From: Taudactylus pleione
Taxonomy: Eukaryota > Chordata > Amphibia > Anura > Myobatrachidae
Direction: 5' to 3'
DNA length: 64,000 nucleotides
Assembly (NCBI GenBank): GCA_031769625.1
Contig: JAUIMM010000040.1
Location: forward strand, 11,968,501-12,032,500
The translations under genes and the position numbers were made by a program. Under the pieces are notes generated by a model. The model saw only the letters and a program-made list of their open reading frames with translations, ran no database searches and was not told the DNA's origin. Of this stretch, positions 1 to 10,711 are shown in pieces. Within the stretch, counting starts at the first letter, position 1. Every line of letters starts with the position of its first letter.

Positions 1-78
1 TCTTGATCCTGTCGGGCATCCGCTGTCGGGATTTTAACCAGTGGCTAAACAGCCGCCGACATTTCAATCCCATTCCAT
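1..78. repeat. End fragment of an interspersed repeat also present at 10720-11258
   Basis: The stretch with CCTGTCGGGCATCCGCTGTCGGG followed by GCCGCCGACATT and a CCCATTC end resembles the right end of the repeat inserted in the LINE near 11200-11258. It is probably the tail of a copy that begins outside the window. The class is unknown. Confidence 0.4.
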
Positions 79-190
79 GTGATCAGAAAGTGCACTGCAG
101 TGTTTAGATTATGGAGCTCAGCAGCCAGAGAAGACACGCAGGTAGGAGAATCAATGGACACTGAAGCTTGGTGTAGTGAGGGGAGAGTTA

Positions 191-542
191 AGGTGCCTAC
201 ACACTAGGCGGTGTGATCACGATGCGAAATAGTGTCCGCTTTCCCCTTGAACTCTCCCAAGCAGATCCCTGGCAGTCGTGGGCACGATTTAATGTTAAAA
301 ACTCCAGATTGACCCACAATCTATCATACATCCTACTATTTCCAGTGCATCGTGAATGAGATTGTCAGATCTTTCCTGCAGCAGGCAAGATCTGGAGATA
401 CGATGTACGACCATCAGGTATGCGCATTGGCAGCGTGATCGTGAGTGGACACTCACGATTAGAACATATTTTACACGATCTCTCGCTCCAATGCATGGAA
501 ACGGGCGGATTGTGTAAAATATTGCCTAGTGTGTAGGCACCT
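191..542. mobile_element. Harbinger-type MITE with TTA target duplication
   Basis: The 352-bp element begins AGGTGCCTACACACTAGGC and ends with the exact reverse complement. It is flanked by TTA at 188-190 and 543-545, the 3-bp TWA duplication expected of PIF/Harbinger transposons. Its right half (GATACGATGTACGACCA, GATCGTGAGTGGAC, CATATTTTACACGAT) closely matches 24140-24260, the right end region of the coding Harbinger element at 20250. It is therefore probably a deletion derivative of that family. It has no coding capacity. Confidence 0.85.
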
Positions 543-545
543 TTA

Positions 546-925
546 CAATGAGTAGGGGGTGAGACAGGCTCCCAGCACTCAGACCCATATCCATGTGTGC
601 CTCCCCAGCCATTGAACTCACTGCACGTGAGGTCAATTTTATCTCTAAATTAATCAAATGTCCAGACTGACTGACTCCAACGCTCAGCCCAAACTCCTGG
701 ACCTAGAAACATGAAAATTGGGGAGTATATGCCTGACGTAGGTACCCACTAAGCAGGGATTTTTTAGAAACTCGACTCCTAACTGTGTGAAAAGGGCTAA
801 AATGTTTCCTCCCCCTGTGCAATGTCCTGACTGAATATTCAAATATGCTGCAGCCATGATGAGTCAAACACCAACTTCCACCCCAAGTGCTGTCAAACAT
901 CATTGGCAGTTGGCGTGGCTCCCCT
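546..925. other. Intron without recognised features
   Basis: This is low-complexity-free intron sequence of pot1. No exon-like open frame with splice sites, RNA gene or recognisable transposon was seen. Confidence 0.5.
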
Positions 926-929
926 ATTT

Positions 930-1255
930 GAATAGTGAGAGAGGATAATGTTAGAACAGCAGTTAGAGGGGAATGTGTTACTCTAGGGATGTGGGAAGGG
1001 AATGTGCTACTACACAGGTGAAGTAGGGGAATGTGTTACTACAAGGTAAAGGAGGGTAATGTGTTACTACAGGGATGAGTAAGGGTTATTTGTTTACTAC
1101 AGAGGTGCCAGAGGAGAATGTGAGGGAGGGGAATGTGTTACTACAGGGGTGAGGGAGGTATTGTATTACTATACAGGTGAGGGAGGGGAATGTCTTACTA
1201 TAGCAGTGATGCATTACTAACAATTTGAATGATTAATGTGTTACTGGAGTGGTAA
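930..1255. repeat. Degenerate minisatellite, unit about 35-37 bp
   Basis: There are about eight imperfect units of the form GGGGAATGTGTTACTACAGG-GGTGAGGGAG. Spacing varies and later copies are decayed. The GGGAATGTGTTACTA core can be followed from about 965 to 1200. No gene lies here. Confidence 0.75.
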
Positions 1256-1329
1256 GATGGAAATCATAAATATCTAAGGTGTACCCAGGTGAAATCTGGT
1301 TCTTCAGTTAGTGTGTATTATATATTAGA

Positions 1330-2058
1330 GGAATGAGAGCGCCTCCTACTGCAATAAAATAATGTTTCTGTGACCTTCACCAAAAGTAATAACCCTCTGT
1401 GCAGATGGGGGTGTACCTTGTATAGTGGAATACACCACTTTAGAACAACCACAAAAAATTCTCCACTTTCCAGTCTCTGAAGACCACTTAGTATCTCACT
1501 CCATGTTAATATTTGATCATTGTTTGAAGTCTGATTACATGCAATCTGCTTTTGTATATTGCATGTTTGCAAGGGGTGAGGATAAACCTGCGAGTAGCTT
1601 ACCAGTTAGTGTCTGACAATCCCTCAGCATCTCCCAGGATTGCGTTGTAAAACAGCCTTCCTTTTCTCAGGAGAGTTCACCTGGCAATCTTACCTTTCTG
1701 TACAGAGCATGAGATCAGCAAGCCGGCCTGCATGAGTCGTGTGCTCAGGAAAACTTTAGTGCTGTAGCAACTTGCATACATGTTTTAGGATTGTCGTCTT
1801 AAGCATATGCTTATCCCAGGTTGGCGTGTACAGTAAATTGTCTGATGGCTTCACCTCTACGTGATCTTCAGTAATTCAGACTTCAAACAATGATCAAATA
1901 TTAACATGGAGTGAGATACTAAGTGGTTGTGGTTGTTCTTGCTGATTCTAAAGTGGTGTATTCCACTATACAAGGTACACCCCCATCTGCACAGAGGGTT
2001 ATTACTTTTGGTGAAGGTCACAGATATGTTATTTTATTGCACTAGGAGGCGCTGTCTT
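1330..2058. mobile_element. Foldback element with arms of about 200 bp
   Basis: The left arm (about 1332-1545) and right arm (about 1873-2055) are reverse complements over most of their length. They share the CACAGAGGGTTATTACTTTTG and GGTGTATTCCACTATACAAG segments and the outer GCGCCTCCTA-TGCAATAAAATAA. A spacer of about 330 bp separates them. The arms would fold into a strong hairpin in the pre-mRNA. The right arm ends about 85 bp before a pot1 exon. No transposase is present and the superfamily is unknown. Confidence 0.8.
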
Positions 2059-2140
2059 TCCATTTTTTTTTTTCTACAGTACACTTTATACACTTTCTAA
2101 TTTATTTTTAGAACTGTTTTTATTTTATCTTTGTTTCTAG

Positions 2141-2431
2141 GTTCAAAAGTTCAACAGTGATTTTCAAGGCATTAGCAGTAGTGGATTCTCAGCGCTAGTA
2201 TTTGATGGCGCAATTGGTGCTCCAATGTTACCAAGAACTTCTAGCATATCTTACAGCTTTACTGCAGAAGACCAGAAAAGCGTAGAATTTTTACGAAATT
2301 GGCAAATGGGACAGCAGAACTTCTCCGAGTCTAGATTGAAGCTGTCAGATATTCAGAGGGAGCAGTATTTTAATTTAATCTGTCAGCTTGTTGGGATAGC
2401 GGAGGTTGATAAAGGCTCATATTTGCTTAAG
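2141..2431 (+). CDS. pot1: pot1 exon: second half of OB-fold 1 to start of OB-fold 2
   Basis: POT1 is the shelterin subunit that binds the single-stranded TTAGGG overhang and protects telomeres. The 97-codon exon (phase 0 at both ends) sits between TTTCTAG and GTAAGC. From recall of human POT1 it aligns without gaps to residues 86-182. GAPMLPRTSS corresponds to the human GAPIIPRTSS segment, and a C-Q-L-x-G-x-A-E-V-D segment near the end is conserved. The DNA-contact position Q94 is retained, while Y89 is F here. The upstream exons with the start codon are outside the window. The identification is firm because seven consecutive exons match in order. Confidence 0.96.
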
Positions 2432-2540
2432 GTAAGCTTATGGCATTACTTTTTTTTTATCTTTGTAATGTTTCACAATCAAGAAAAAGAGGAAGAAAAA
2501 AAACTTGAATGTACTGTATTATGTTAACCTGTAGCACTTA

Positions 2541-2803
2541 AGCTGTGTACACACTAAACAATGTGTACCCAACGTGATGTTGCGTGCGGCGGGACCCGGT
2601 ACGTTGCCGGCATTGGCAATTGCGTACACACTTGCCGATGCTGGGAGCGACATCGTGGGCCATGCTGTTGAATGCAGCATGACTATTTCGCCCGTTGCAG
2701 GTCCGACGGGCGATGTCGTTGATGACGCATGGGAGCACACATCTTCAGTAGTGTGTACAAACTGGCCAATGTACCCAATATATCGTCTAGTGTGTACCCG
2801 TCA
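2541..2803. mobile_element. Harbinger-type MITE with TTA target duplication
   Basis: The element runs from AGCTGTGTACACACTA to TAGTGTGTACCCGTCA, imperfect inverted ends flanked by TTA at 2538-2540 and 2804-2806. The interior is CpG-rich and partly palindromic. It belongs to the same broad group as the MITEs at 191, 12625 and 19178. Open frames within it on both strands are a by-product of the palindrome. Confidence 0.8.
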
Positions 2804-2806
2804 TTA

Positions 2807-3400
2807 GAACGCTACGGCATGGGTATATTTAATTCCTATGAGGACAGTCACAAATGTGTTCTTTTTAATTTGCATGTTATAAACATTAAATGATGCAGTG
2901 AATAACTTTTCAGCGTTGAATCACTATTTCCACCAACGTATCTTACCATTTCAAAAACACTGGAAATGGTAATATACAATAGCCATGAAGCGGGTGACCG
3001 CCTTTGATCAATAAAAATTGAATCATTTTAATTGTTTAGCACTAAGATATATTTTTGTTTTTTTCCATTTATTCAATCTTGTCTTTTATCGTTTTTGTGC
3101 ATATTGTGGTTTTTGCAGAGGTTTATGATGTAGACTTCACTTCTATGTGAAAGGCTTTTTTAAAATCAGGTGAGAAATAATGAAACTGTACAAGACATTT
3201 GCAAATAACTATGAACTAACATGCATTGGCCCTGAAACTGTAGAATGAGTGCATCACGTTACAATTGAAGTTGTTTTTAGTTACAATCTATTTCAAAATG
3301 GTTCTACACTACTAATGGTATCTCATAAACAATGGTTCAGAAATTGAAATGCATATAAATGCTACAACAATCTACCTGCTGATATGCCAGGCATACTGTT
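2807..3400. other. Intron without recognised features
   Basis: This is AT-rich pot1 intron between a MITE and the DIRS element. Nothing beyond single-copy-looking sequence was seen. Confidence 0.5.
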
Positions 3401-3639
3401 ATAGTATATTTCTTCTTCAGGGTCCATAGGGTCCACAGAATCTACCTTGGGCTATGTAGTGGAAACTATCCATTACACCAAACAGCTTCTAGCTTTGTAG
3501 CTCCCAGCATGCATCAGTCTTCCTCCCAATATACCCCGCCCCCAGCCACAGGCATTGTTTTTTTGTTTGGTGCACAGAAAGTATCCAGACGCACCTGTTA
3601 CACAAAGGGACTGCCAAGGCAGTCACAGGCTTTTTTCTT

Positions 3640-4670
3640 TTACGATTTACTAAGTTTCAATGACTACTGAGTTTAGCAGTACCAGGTGCCGTTAAAGACG
3701 CAGGTACTGCGACTCCTACCTCCGCCAGGGGCCGAAAACACCAGTACCGCTATATGCCAAGAGGTTCTCGGCGGGCCTCAGCGTGGCTTAGCTAGCGCCT
3801 GTGCTGAGGTCCGGACTGCAGGTCTAGCACGAAGATGACAGCTAAGGCGGCCGCGTCCATATCGTCTGTCACTGAGGATGGGTAGTAGATGCACTAGCAA
3901 GCATCTACTACTATGAGGCCAGCGTACCCGTGCCGTAAAAATCGCAGCTGTGGGGAGATAAGCGCTCCCCCGGCCGCTCCTCCCCCAACCCAGGGGCAAC
4001 TTCCGGTACGGAGTTCAGCGTCTGGTTTGCTATATTTGAGACGCTTGCAGATTGCGCTTGTTTTGTGTACTGCTGTAGCTGTTGGTCTCAGAGGTTGGTA
4101 GGTCTCCCTATATACCTCTCCTTTTGGGCCTGGTATATGGCACTCTGTATCCTACCATTACCCCTCCGTGGCTGGCTAGTTAATTCAGAGTATCATTTGC
4201 AATAGCAGTTGTGTGTATTTATGCATTGTATGTGACTTTAATGCTAGCTGCTGTATTGTGCTTCCTTTTTGTTTCAAACTGTAAGTTATACCTATCACTG
4301 TGTTTCTCCTCATCCCTCTGAAAGGTGTGGGGGGTTTCATTGATAGGGGGTCACATTGCATTTACACTGTACACTTTATACCATTTATACATTTGTCACG
4401 TCTAAAGGTGTAGGTGAGAAGGATGACGTACCAGTACTCTGATCATGTGTGTTTTGTTTGGCAGGCCTATCTGAGCAGGATTTTAACTTGGATGGTTTGT
4501 GTAGCCTCTGTTGTAAACCGCTACCTGTTCAAGCCAGTACATCTAGAGCTCCAGCACTAGAACCACCCGGGTGGTACCAGGTTTTGTTGCATTTAGTGGA
4601 CAAAGTCGCAGAAGCACGGGCCCCGGCTGCGGTATTTCCCCATGCTATGGGGTATTCACAGCAGGAGTAA
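3640..4670 (+). pseudogene. DIRS 5' leader and gag-like remnant
   Basis: After the left terminal repeat comes a leader of about 800 bp with CpG-rich segments. A 73-codon open stretch follows (4449-4670), containing a C-x2-C pair and a proline-rich part. By position this is the start of the DIRS gag-like gene. The frame breaks at 4670, where unrelated DNA begins. No family motif is strong enough to prove gag, so the call rests on its place in the element. Confidence 0.45.
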
Positions 4671-5275
4671 TGAAGCTGAGCGATTATTGCCCAGCGAAAC
4701 GCGTTGAACCCTCCACTTCATGCCACTTGGACCTTTGGGCTTTAACAGTCATCTTTGGCACACACTCTTCCCCCAGATACAAGCTTTGGATTAACCCCTG
4801 CAGGCGTGGACGCCTCCTTGTACATTGTGCTTCAGTCCGGATCTCATCTCCGCTGGATGCCAGATGACTTTCCACACAGCTATTCCAAGAACTGGTAAAG
4901 TTGTGCTGCTAATATTCCTATCATTGGCTCAGTTATTCTATTTCCCTAAGCAGGACATCACAAAACTCTTTATCAACTCAGCCATTCATTGCCCTTGTGG
5001 GGGTTGCTACCACTGACTCTTTTGGGACTATTCAGAGAGAGAGTTCAATTTGTGCCCTTTTGCCCTTATTGGTCCTTGGTGGACACACTATTTATTTATT
5101 TGTGTTTGTCATGTCTTTTATGTCTGTATGTATATTGATACACTCACATGTGTTTTATATGAATGTTATAATCATTGCATCTTTTAAATGCTTAATTAGC
5201 ATAATAAATTATCAATTAGTACTTTTTTACATTTAAACCATCCATCCAGTATTTATACATTGTTTTAGCGCTGGT
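4666..5275 (+). mobile_element. Insert in the DIRS element, possibly Penelope-derived
   Basis: This block interrupts DIRS between the gag remnant and the end of the RT. It starts with TAATGAAGCTG, an AT/GC loop, and CAGCGAAACGCGTTG, which has a hammerhead-ribozyme layout. It ends near TTTTAGCGCTGGTATTC. Hammerhead motifs occur in the pseudo-LTRs of Penelope-like elements, hence the call. No coding part and no clear target duplication were found. Because gag and RT sequence is missing on both sides, a deletion accompanied the event. Confidence 0.35.
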
Positions 5276-6440
5276 ATTCTCCTTCTGCCAGAAGACAAGA
5301 TTGTGGTACTACAGTCTCTGGTGCGCAGTCTTCTCTGCAAGCAAAGAGTGTCAGTACACTTGCAATGCAGGTGCTGGGCTCCATGGTATCCACATTCGAC
5401 ATGGTGGCTTATGCCCAGTTCCACTCCAGGTCCCTGCAGAATTGGATTGTGGCTCATTGGGATGGTCAGTATAATCGGAGAAAGTCTCAGATGATCCGCA
5501 TCTCACCAGAGGTTCGGCTCTCCCTCGCTTGGTGGCTGGAGACGACTCATTTAAATATAGGTCCCGGATTGGGTACTCCTCCCCACAGATGCGAGGATGG
5601 GGAGCAGTGACAGGCCATCACACCTTTCAGGGAAGGTGGATGGATATGGAAAGTCTCCTCCTACCAATAAATAACTTGGAGCTTCGGGCAGTGCACAGAG
5701 CGCTCATACTGGCGCAGGACCTCCTACAAGGCAGGCCAGTCCAAGTTCAGTCCGACAACGCGTCAGCAGTGGCCTACCTGAATCAAGGAGGCACACGAAG
5801 TCTGGCAGCCGTGAAGGAAGTGGCGGAAATTCTGCTGTGGGCAGAATGCCATCTTCCGGCTATCTCTACAATATTCATCCCAGGTGTTCAACTGGGAAGC
5901 GGACTTCATAAGTTGCCAGGACATACACACCGGAGAATGGGCTCTTCAACTCCTGGTGGACAAGTGGGGAGTACTGGACGTAGACCTCATGGCGTCATGT
6001 CACAATCATAAAGTCCCCAGGTGAGGGTCCAGAACAAGTAACCCCCCTCCCCCAGCCGCCGTCGTGGATCCTCTGGTGATGAGATGGAATTTCAGGTTGG
6101 CATACCTGTTTCATCCAATCTCTCTCCTCCCAAGGGTCATCAGAAAGTTCAAGCAGGAAGGTGGCAGGGTAATACTAAGAGCCGCTGCTTGGCCCAGGAG
6201 GCATTGGTTCTCCGACCTGACATGTCTATCCATAGGCAGTCCACTTCCACTGCCTCTACGGCCGGATCTGCTAGTGCAGGGTCCCTGCCTAGATCAGGAT
6301 TTACCTCAACTGGCTTTGACGCCATGGCTGTTGAGTCTACCGTCCTCAAGGCCAAGGGTTTTTTGACCTCTGTGATTCAGATGATGCTGAGGGCAAGGAA
6401 GCCTGCTTCTGCCCACATCGATCACAGAATTTGGTATTAA
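5276..6440 (+). pseudogene. DIRS RT end, RNase H and following region
   Basis: The frame at 5283-5530 matches the last part of a DIRS reverse transcriptase (AQFHSRSLQ-like motif). The 160-residue open frame at 5529-6011 is the RNase H domain: NNLELRAVHRAL, then QSDNASAVAYLNQGGTRS with the catalytic Asp, and a shifted continuation of IPGV-x-D/L-x-S type. From 6064, a PLVMRWNFRLAYLFHPI...PRVIRKFKQEGGRVIL frame with A-W-P-R-x-H-W-x-D gives the conserved block after RNase H in vertebrate DIRS elements. Frameshifts near 5600, 5910 and 6060 break the protein. The upstream catalytic RT motifs are absent. Confidence 0.85.
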
Positions 6441-8296
6441 TTTTTTTTTCTTTGGTGTTCTCACAGAAAATATGACCCTAAGATTTTCGAGGTCGCAAGA
6501 ATAATTGCTTTTCTTCAGGCAGGATTAGACTTAGGTCTCAGTCTGGCTACTTTGACAATGCAGAAACATGAACTCTGTTTTGTTCCAATACAGAATTACC
6601 CCTCTGCTGGATGTTAGAACAATCTTGCAGGGGGCAGTGATCGCGCTGAGTAAAATAAAATGTGGGTCCCAGGGACCCATAACTTTAAAAAATTGGAGTC
6701 CTACACCATTGTTTCTCCCATCACAATTTATGCTTTTGAGCTCCCCACATGCCATCAGACCATCCCACATACCTTCTACATTGTATACACTAATGAAAGT
6801 CACACACATTTTCAGTTAAGTACAGATAATGCTTATAAATACATTTAGTTGATCTTGCATAGCCAACAGGTACAGTGCTGGGGGGCAGAGAGGGGGCTAG
6901 GGGCAGGCAGTTGGGACTGTGCCAGTGTTGGGGGCAGTTAAAGATTGGGAAGTGCTGGGGACAGGTAGCAGTTGGTGTAGAATTGGGGGTTGAGGCAGTA
7001 TTTGGGATAGAGCTGCGAGTATAGGGGTGTATGGACAGTGCTTAGTTAAGGGAGGGACGTCTCAGGTAGCAATAAAAACAGAACAAAAATGTATATGGAG
7101 CGCTGTTCACATAAACCTATATGCATTTATATATGTTTAAACACATATTTACACCCCCACCCTAACAGCAGCAGGGGGTGGGCATTCCTGACGATCACTA
7201 CCACCTCTGCAGCTGCCTAGTAGAAGGGAAGCGGACACTGGGCCAGGGGAGGTGAAATTGGCAAGGAGCTCAGACTCAGCCCTGATTTGGTGTCAGTGTG
7301 ACTGGCCCGTCGGTTAGATTTTCGGCAGCCACCAGGCTCAGGAGACCATGCCTGCCCCTCTGCTCTGCTTCAGCCACAGTATAAGGCAGCCGCTGCTGCC
7401 CGGCAGGTTATACTGGCTGATTGCTCTTACACTGCGGCTGGGAGGAAGCAAAGGGGGTTTCTTGAGCCCGGCGGCTGCCAGGCTGATGGAGCCTGGCCAT
7501 GGTCTCCGTTACAGCTAGCCGTATCCTTCCTTGTGAATGGCCAGAGAATACCTTATCATTGCGCTTAATCTGTGCACCTCCTCTAATTGCTCTGCTCCAT
7601 CAGACCCAAAGAAATAACATAAACAGCAGAGATCCATGTGCCAATCAGACTGGAGATGGAAAATGCCGTTCCACAGACGACACTGGAGAGTAGCTAGATG
7701 CTTTTCTTGCCAATGGAGAGCCGTTCAGGGTGATTGGCTGGGGAGTCACAGCACTTCCTTCAGGATCCGCTGATTTTTTCTTAAAACTGGGTCCCTCACT
7801 CTCTATAGCGCGTAAAAACGCGTTCTACCACATATTTTGCAATCACTGAGCGGGTTCTCCAGCTCCAACCTTCATTTGTCCCTCCGGTGGCACTGTGGGA
7901 TTTGACTTTGGTTCTCAGGGCATTGCAGACAGCTCCCTTTGAACCTTTTGGATATGATGGACGTAAGATGGTTGACAGCGAAGACGCTTTTTCTCCTCGC
8001 TATCGCCTTGGCTCGCAGAGTTTGACTTGTGAGCTTTGTCATGTCGCTCTCCATGTTTGATTTTCCATCAAAGTAGAGCTGTCCTCTGTACTAAGGCGGG
8101 TTACCTTCCAAAAGTGGTTTCCCGTTTCCATATAAATGAGATTGTAATTCCAGTCTTTCAGTCTTCAGACCTGTCTACAGGTGAAACTTCCTGGATGTGG
8201 TTCGAGCCCTTTGTACCTACGTGGATCGTACCAGCTCCATCAGGAAATCACACTCGCTGTTTGTGTTTATATGGGTTTCACTAGGCTGGCCAGCAA
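6441..8296 (+). pseudogene. DIRS tyrosine recombinase, first part, with an internal insertion
   Basis: A short frame at about 6330-6580 matches the recombinase N-terminal domain (KAKGFLTSVIQMMLRARKP, then AFLQAGLDLGLSLATL). From about 7850 the catalytic domain resumes with PPVALWDLTLVLRALQTAPFEP, LFLLAIALARRV and a PKVVSRFHINEIVIP segment. Between them, about 6630-7790 is unrelated CpG-richer DNA of unknown origin. Several frameshifts and stops are present. The recombinase would join the DNA circle to the target without duplicating it. It is cut at 8296 by the LINE and continues at 17613. Confidence 0.8.
6630..7790. other. Unclassified insert within the DIRS recombinase
   Basis: About 1.1 kb lacks recombinase similarity although recombinase sequence lies on both sides. 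It includes G-rich stretches (6880-7050) and a CpG/GC-rich segment (7300-7500). No terminal repeats, target duplication or coding motif were identified. Confidence 0.4.
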
Positions 8297-8311
8297 ACAA
8301 GAAGACTTTGG
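8297..8311. repeat. LINE target-site duplication, left copy
   Basis: ACAAGAAGACTTTGG occurs here and again at 17598-17612, directly after the LINE poly(A) tail. The match can be extended by two A residues on the left. It marks the insertion point of the LINE in the DIRS recombinase gene. Confidence 0.93.
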
Positions 8312-9042
8312 GGGGCGTGGCCTAGGAGCACATGGAGTAGCACGCAGGTTGCAGTGCTCTCCAGGTTACTAATATCCGGACGCAATATCCTGCTCTTCCC
8401 CGGGACCCAAACACTTGCCTGCGGACGATAGAAGGTGAGGGGAACCTCCTGGACGCTAGCTGATCCGCTGAGCTGCACTGACGGTGCAGTCGGGGCTCTC
8501 TCCTCCTGAGCCTGCTGCTGAGTCCGGCCGCGTGAGACGCCGGTGGCATCCCCGCCTGGCTCCCTTCAGCGCGCACCACCTGACCTGCATTCCAGTCTAC
8601 ACACAGGGGCGCTGACCGGAGGGCTCTGTGTGGAATCTCCTGAGCTGCTGAGAGGCGCGGAGGCTGAGCGTGTACAGCTCAAATAGCGCGGACCTGCCGG
8701 AGGGCCTGGTCAAGTGACAGGCCAGCGCCATCTTCCCTGGGGACTGCACTATATGATCACTCTCCTGTGAGTGGTGCCAGGTGAACCATCTAGTTGAGCT
8801 CACATATATCCTTCACCTCCTTGAGCTTCATTGGTGCCCCCTGTGAAACAGAGAACTGTGTGTTGCCCTGCTGTGTGTTAGAAAGATCAGATCCTATTCA
8901 GTAAGGTCAGAGCTTGCTGCTGCATATGAGACTGCTGTCTCCACAGATATACTTGTGATTTATATAAAGTGTCTCAAGACATCCTGTGCCATTTCTCATC
9001 ATAAGTGCTTAACTGTGTGAGCTGTACTATCTGCATATAAAA
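8312..9042 (+). promoter_or_regulatory. LINE 5' leader, probable internal promoter
   Basis: The 730 bp before ORF1 are GC- and CpG-rich in the first 450 bp, then more balanced. L1-type elements carry their promoter in this leader. The call rests on position, as no specific factor sites were recognised. Confidence 0.5.
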
Positions 9043-9944
9043 ATGGTGAAGCACCAACATAATGCAGCTGCTGCTGCCAAATTAGTACAATACGCTAGAG
9101 GTTCTGGCACTCAATCTAAAGCTACTGATCATGGGTGCGACTCCTCCCCTGTTTCGCCCGCTGAGTCTGCGGCATCAACTTCAGATCCCCCCTCAGATGT
9201 TGCAATGCAGCGAGTTATTGATGCAGTTACGGCATGTGAAACCCGGCTCTCTGAAAAAATTGGTGAAGTCCAGTCGGACCGATCATTAATACATCATGAT
9301 CTGCAATGTGTCAGAGAACGAGTGGGGGAACTCGAAACCCGCACGTCTACACTAGAAGATCAAATAACATCTCTGGGTGTTAGAGTTGGATCCTTGGATG
9401 GGCAGATGGCAGCGGTCCAGAAAAAGTTATCAGACATGGAGGGGCGGTTGAGAAGAAATAATGTGAGATTCGTAGGACTGCCGGAAAAGGAAGAGAGCGC
9501 CAGTCCAGAACAATTCATTGAAAAATGGCTGATACTTATGGTAAAGACTCTTTTTCACCATATTTCTCGGTGGAAAGAACCCATCGGATCCCTTTTAGGC
9601 TTCTGCCTCCTGGAACTCCGCCTCGCACATTCATTGTAAAGCTCCTTCATTACAGAGATCGGGATACTATTCTCCGCCTGGCCCGTACAAATGGCCCCTT
9701 ACAATGGACTGGATCTCGAATAGCCATGTTTCCTGACTTTGCTATAGAAATACAGAAAGAGAGGGCACAGTTCTCAACTGTAAAACGGCGCCTAAGAGAT
9801 CTCATCATACCTTATGCCATGATTTATCCATCTAAACTGAGGGTGGTTGCCGATGGAGAAACAAAATTCTTTGTATCCCCACGAGATGCTGCTTTGTGGC
9901 TGGACCGGCGCAGGCCGGCGAGACTCCCGATAGCCCAGGACTGA
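9043..9944 (+). pseudogene. LINE ORF1, RNA-binding chaperone protein, one frameshift
   Basis: ORF1 proteins of this LINE group coat the element RNA as coiled-coil trimers. The 300-residue product has a Ser/Thr/Ala-rich start, a heptad-type coiled coil at about residues 65-140 (ERVGELETRTSTLEDQITSL region), an RRM-like domain beginning RRNNVRFVGLPE, and a C-terminal domain with FIVKLLHYRDRDTILRLAR and a FPDF-x-xEIQKERA motif. The frame shifts near 9520-9540 (ATTGAAAAATGGCTG), so the first 160 codons are in one frame and the rest (from 9525) in another. Otherwise it is open to the stop at 9944. The 5-A run suggests a slippage error. It starts at an ATG after AAAA, the first long frame downstream of the leader. 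Confidence 0.9.
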
Positions 9945-10711
9945 GCCGTATAAATTTCTATGTTCGTAAGAATTTTTTAGTCCTCACAGTTAATAATGCT
10001 CGTATGTATACTAATGTTGATTGCAAAGTCAAAACATTTACCATTTTGGTTTCAATTTTAGTACTCTGCTTATATTGTGGATACATGTCGGTTGCAGATA
10101 TATTAATGTCACTGAGTATAACTTTTGAAAAAGCTAATTTTTCTCGAAAGTCCCGGGGTACACACCTATTGACCTGGGGACCTCACTTGTGTTATGCCTT
10201 AGGGCCATTATATATTTTGGCTCATATACACTGCGCTGATAGTGGGGTAGGGGTTTAACTTACCTTAGTTGGTATAAACACAAGATGTAGGGGGGAAGAG
10301 GGCGGGTTTCTTGTTTTGGGATGAGGTATGCCATAGTTCGGGTTCGTATACAGGGTGGGGGGTGGGTGAAGAGCACAAATTGTTGGGGGGTTTATGTGCT
10401 GTGTTGAACCTATATATTACAAAAATGGCAAATTTTGTATCATTTGGGGACTAGACGTGCGGTCTCTGTTTCATAAAAATTATAATACCTTGAGATGGCG
10501 TCAATAAATGTAAATTTCCTTGTTTGGAACGTTAGAGGGTTAAATGACAAAGTCAAGCACTCTCTGGTCTTTTAGCATATCAAACACTATGTGGCAGATG
10601 TAATCTGCCTCTTAGAGACACACTTAGTTGGAGGACGATTGCTGTCATTAAAAAACCTTGGATAGGTTGGGGCGTACCACTCTACCCACACATTGATGTC
10701 TTAGGGGGGTC

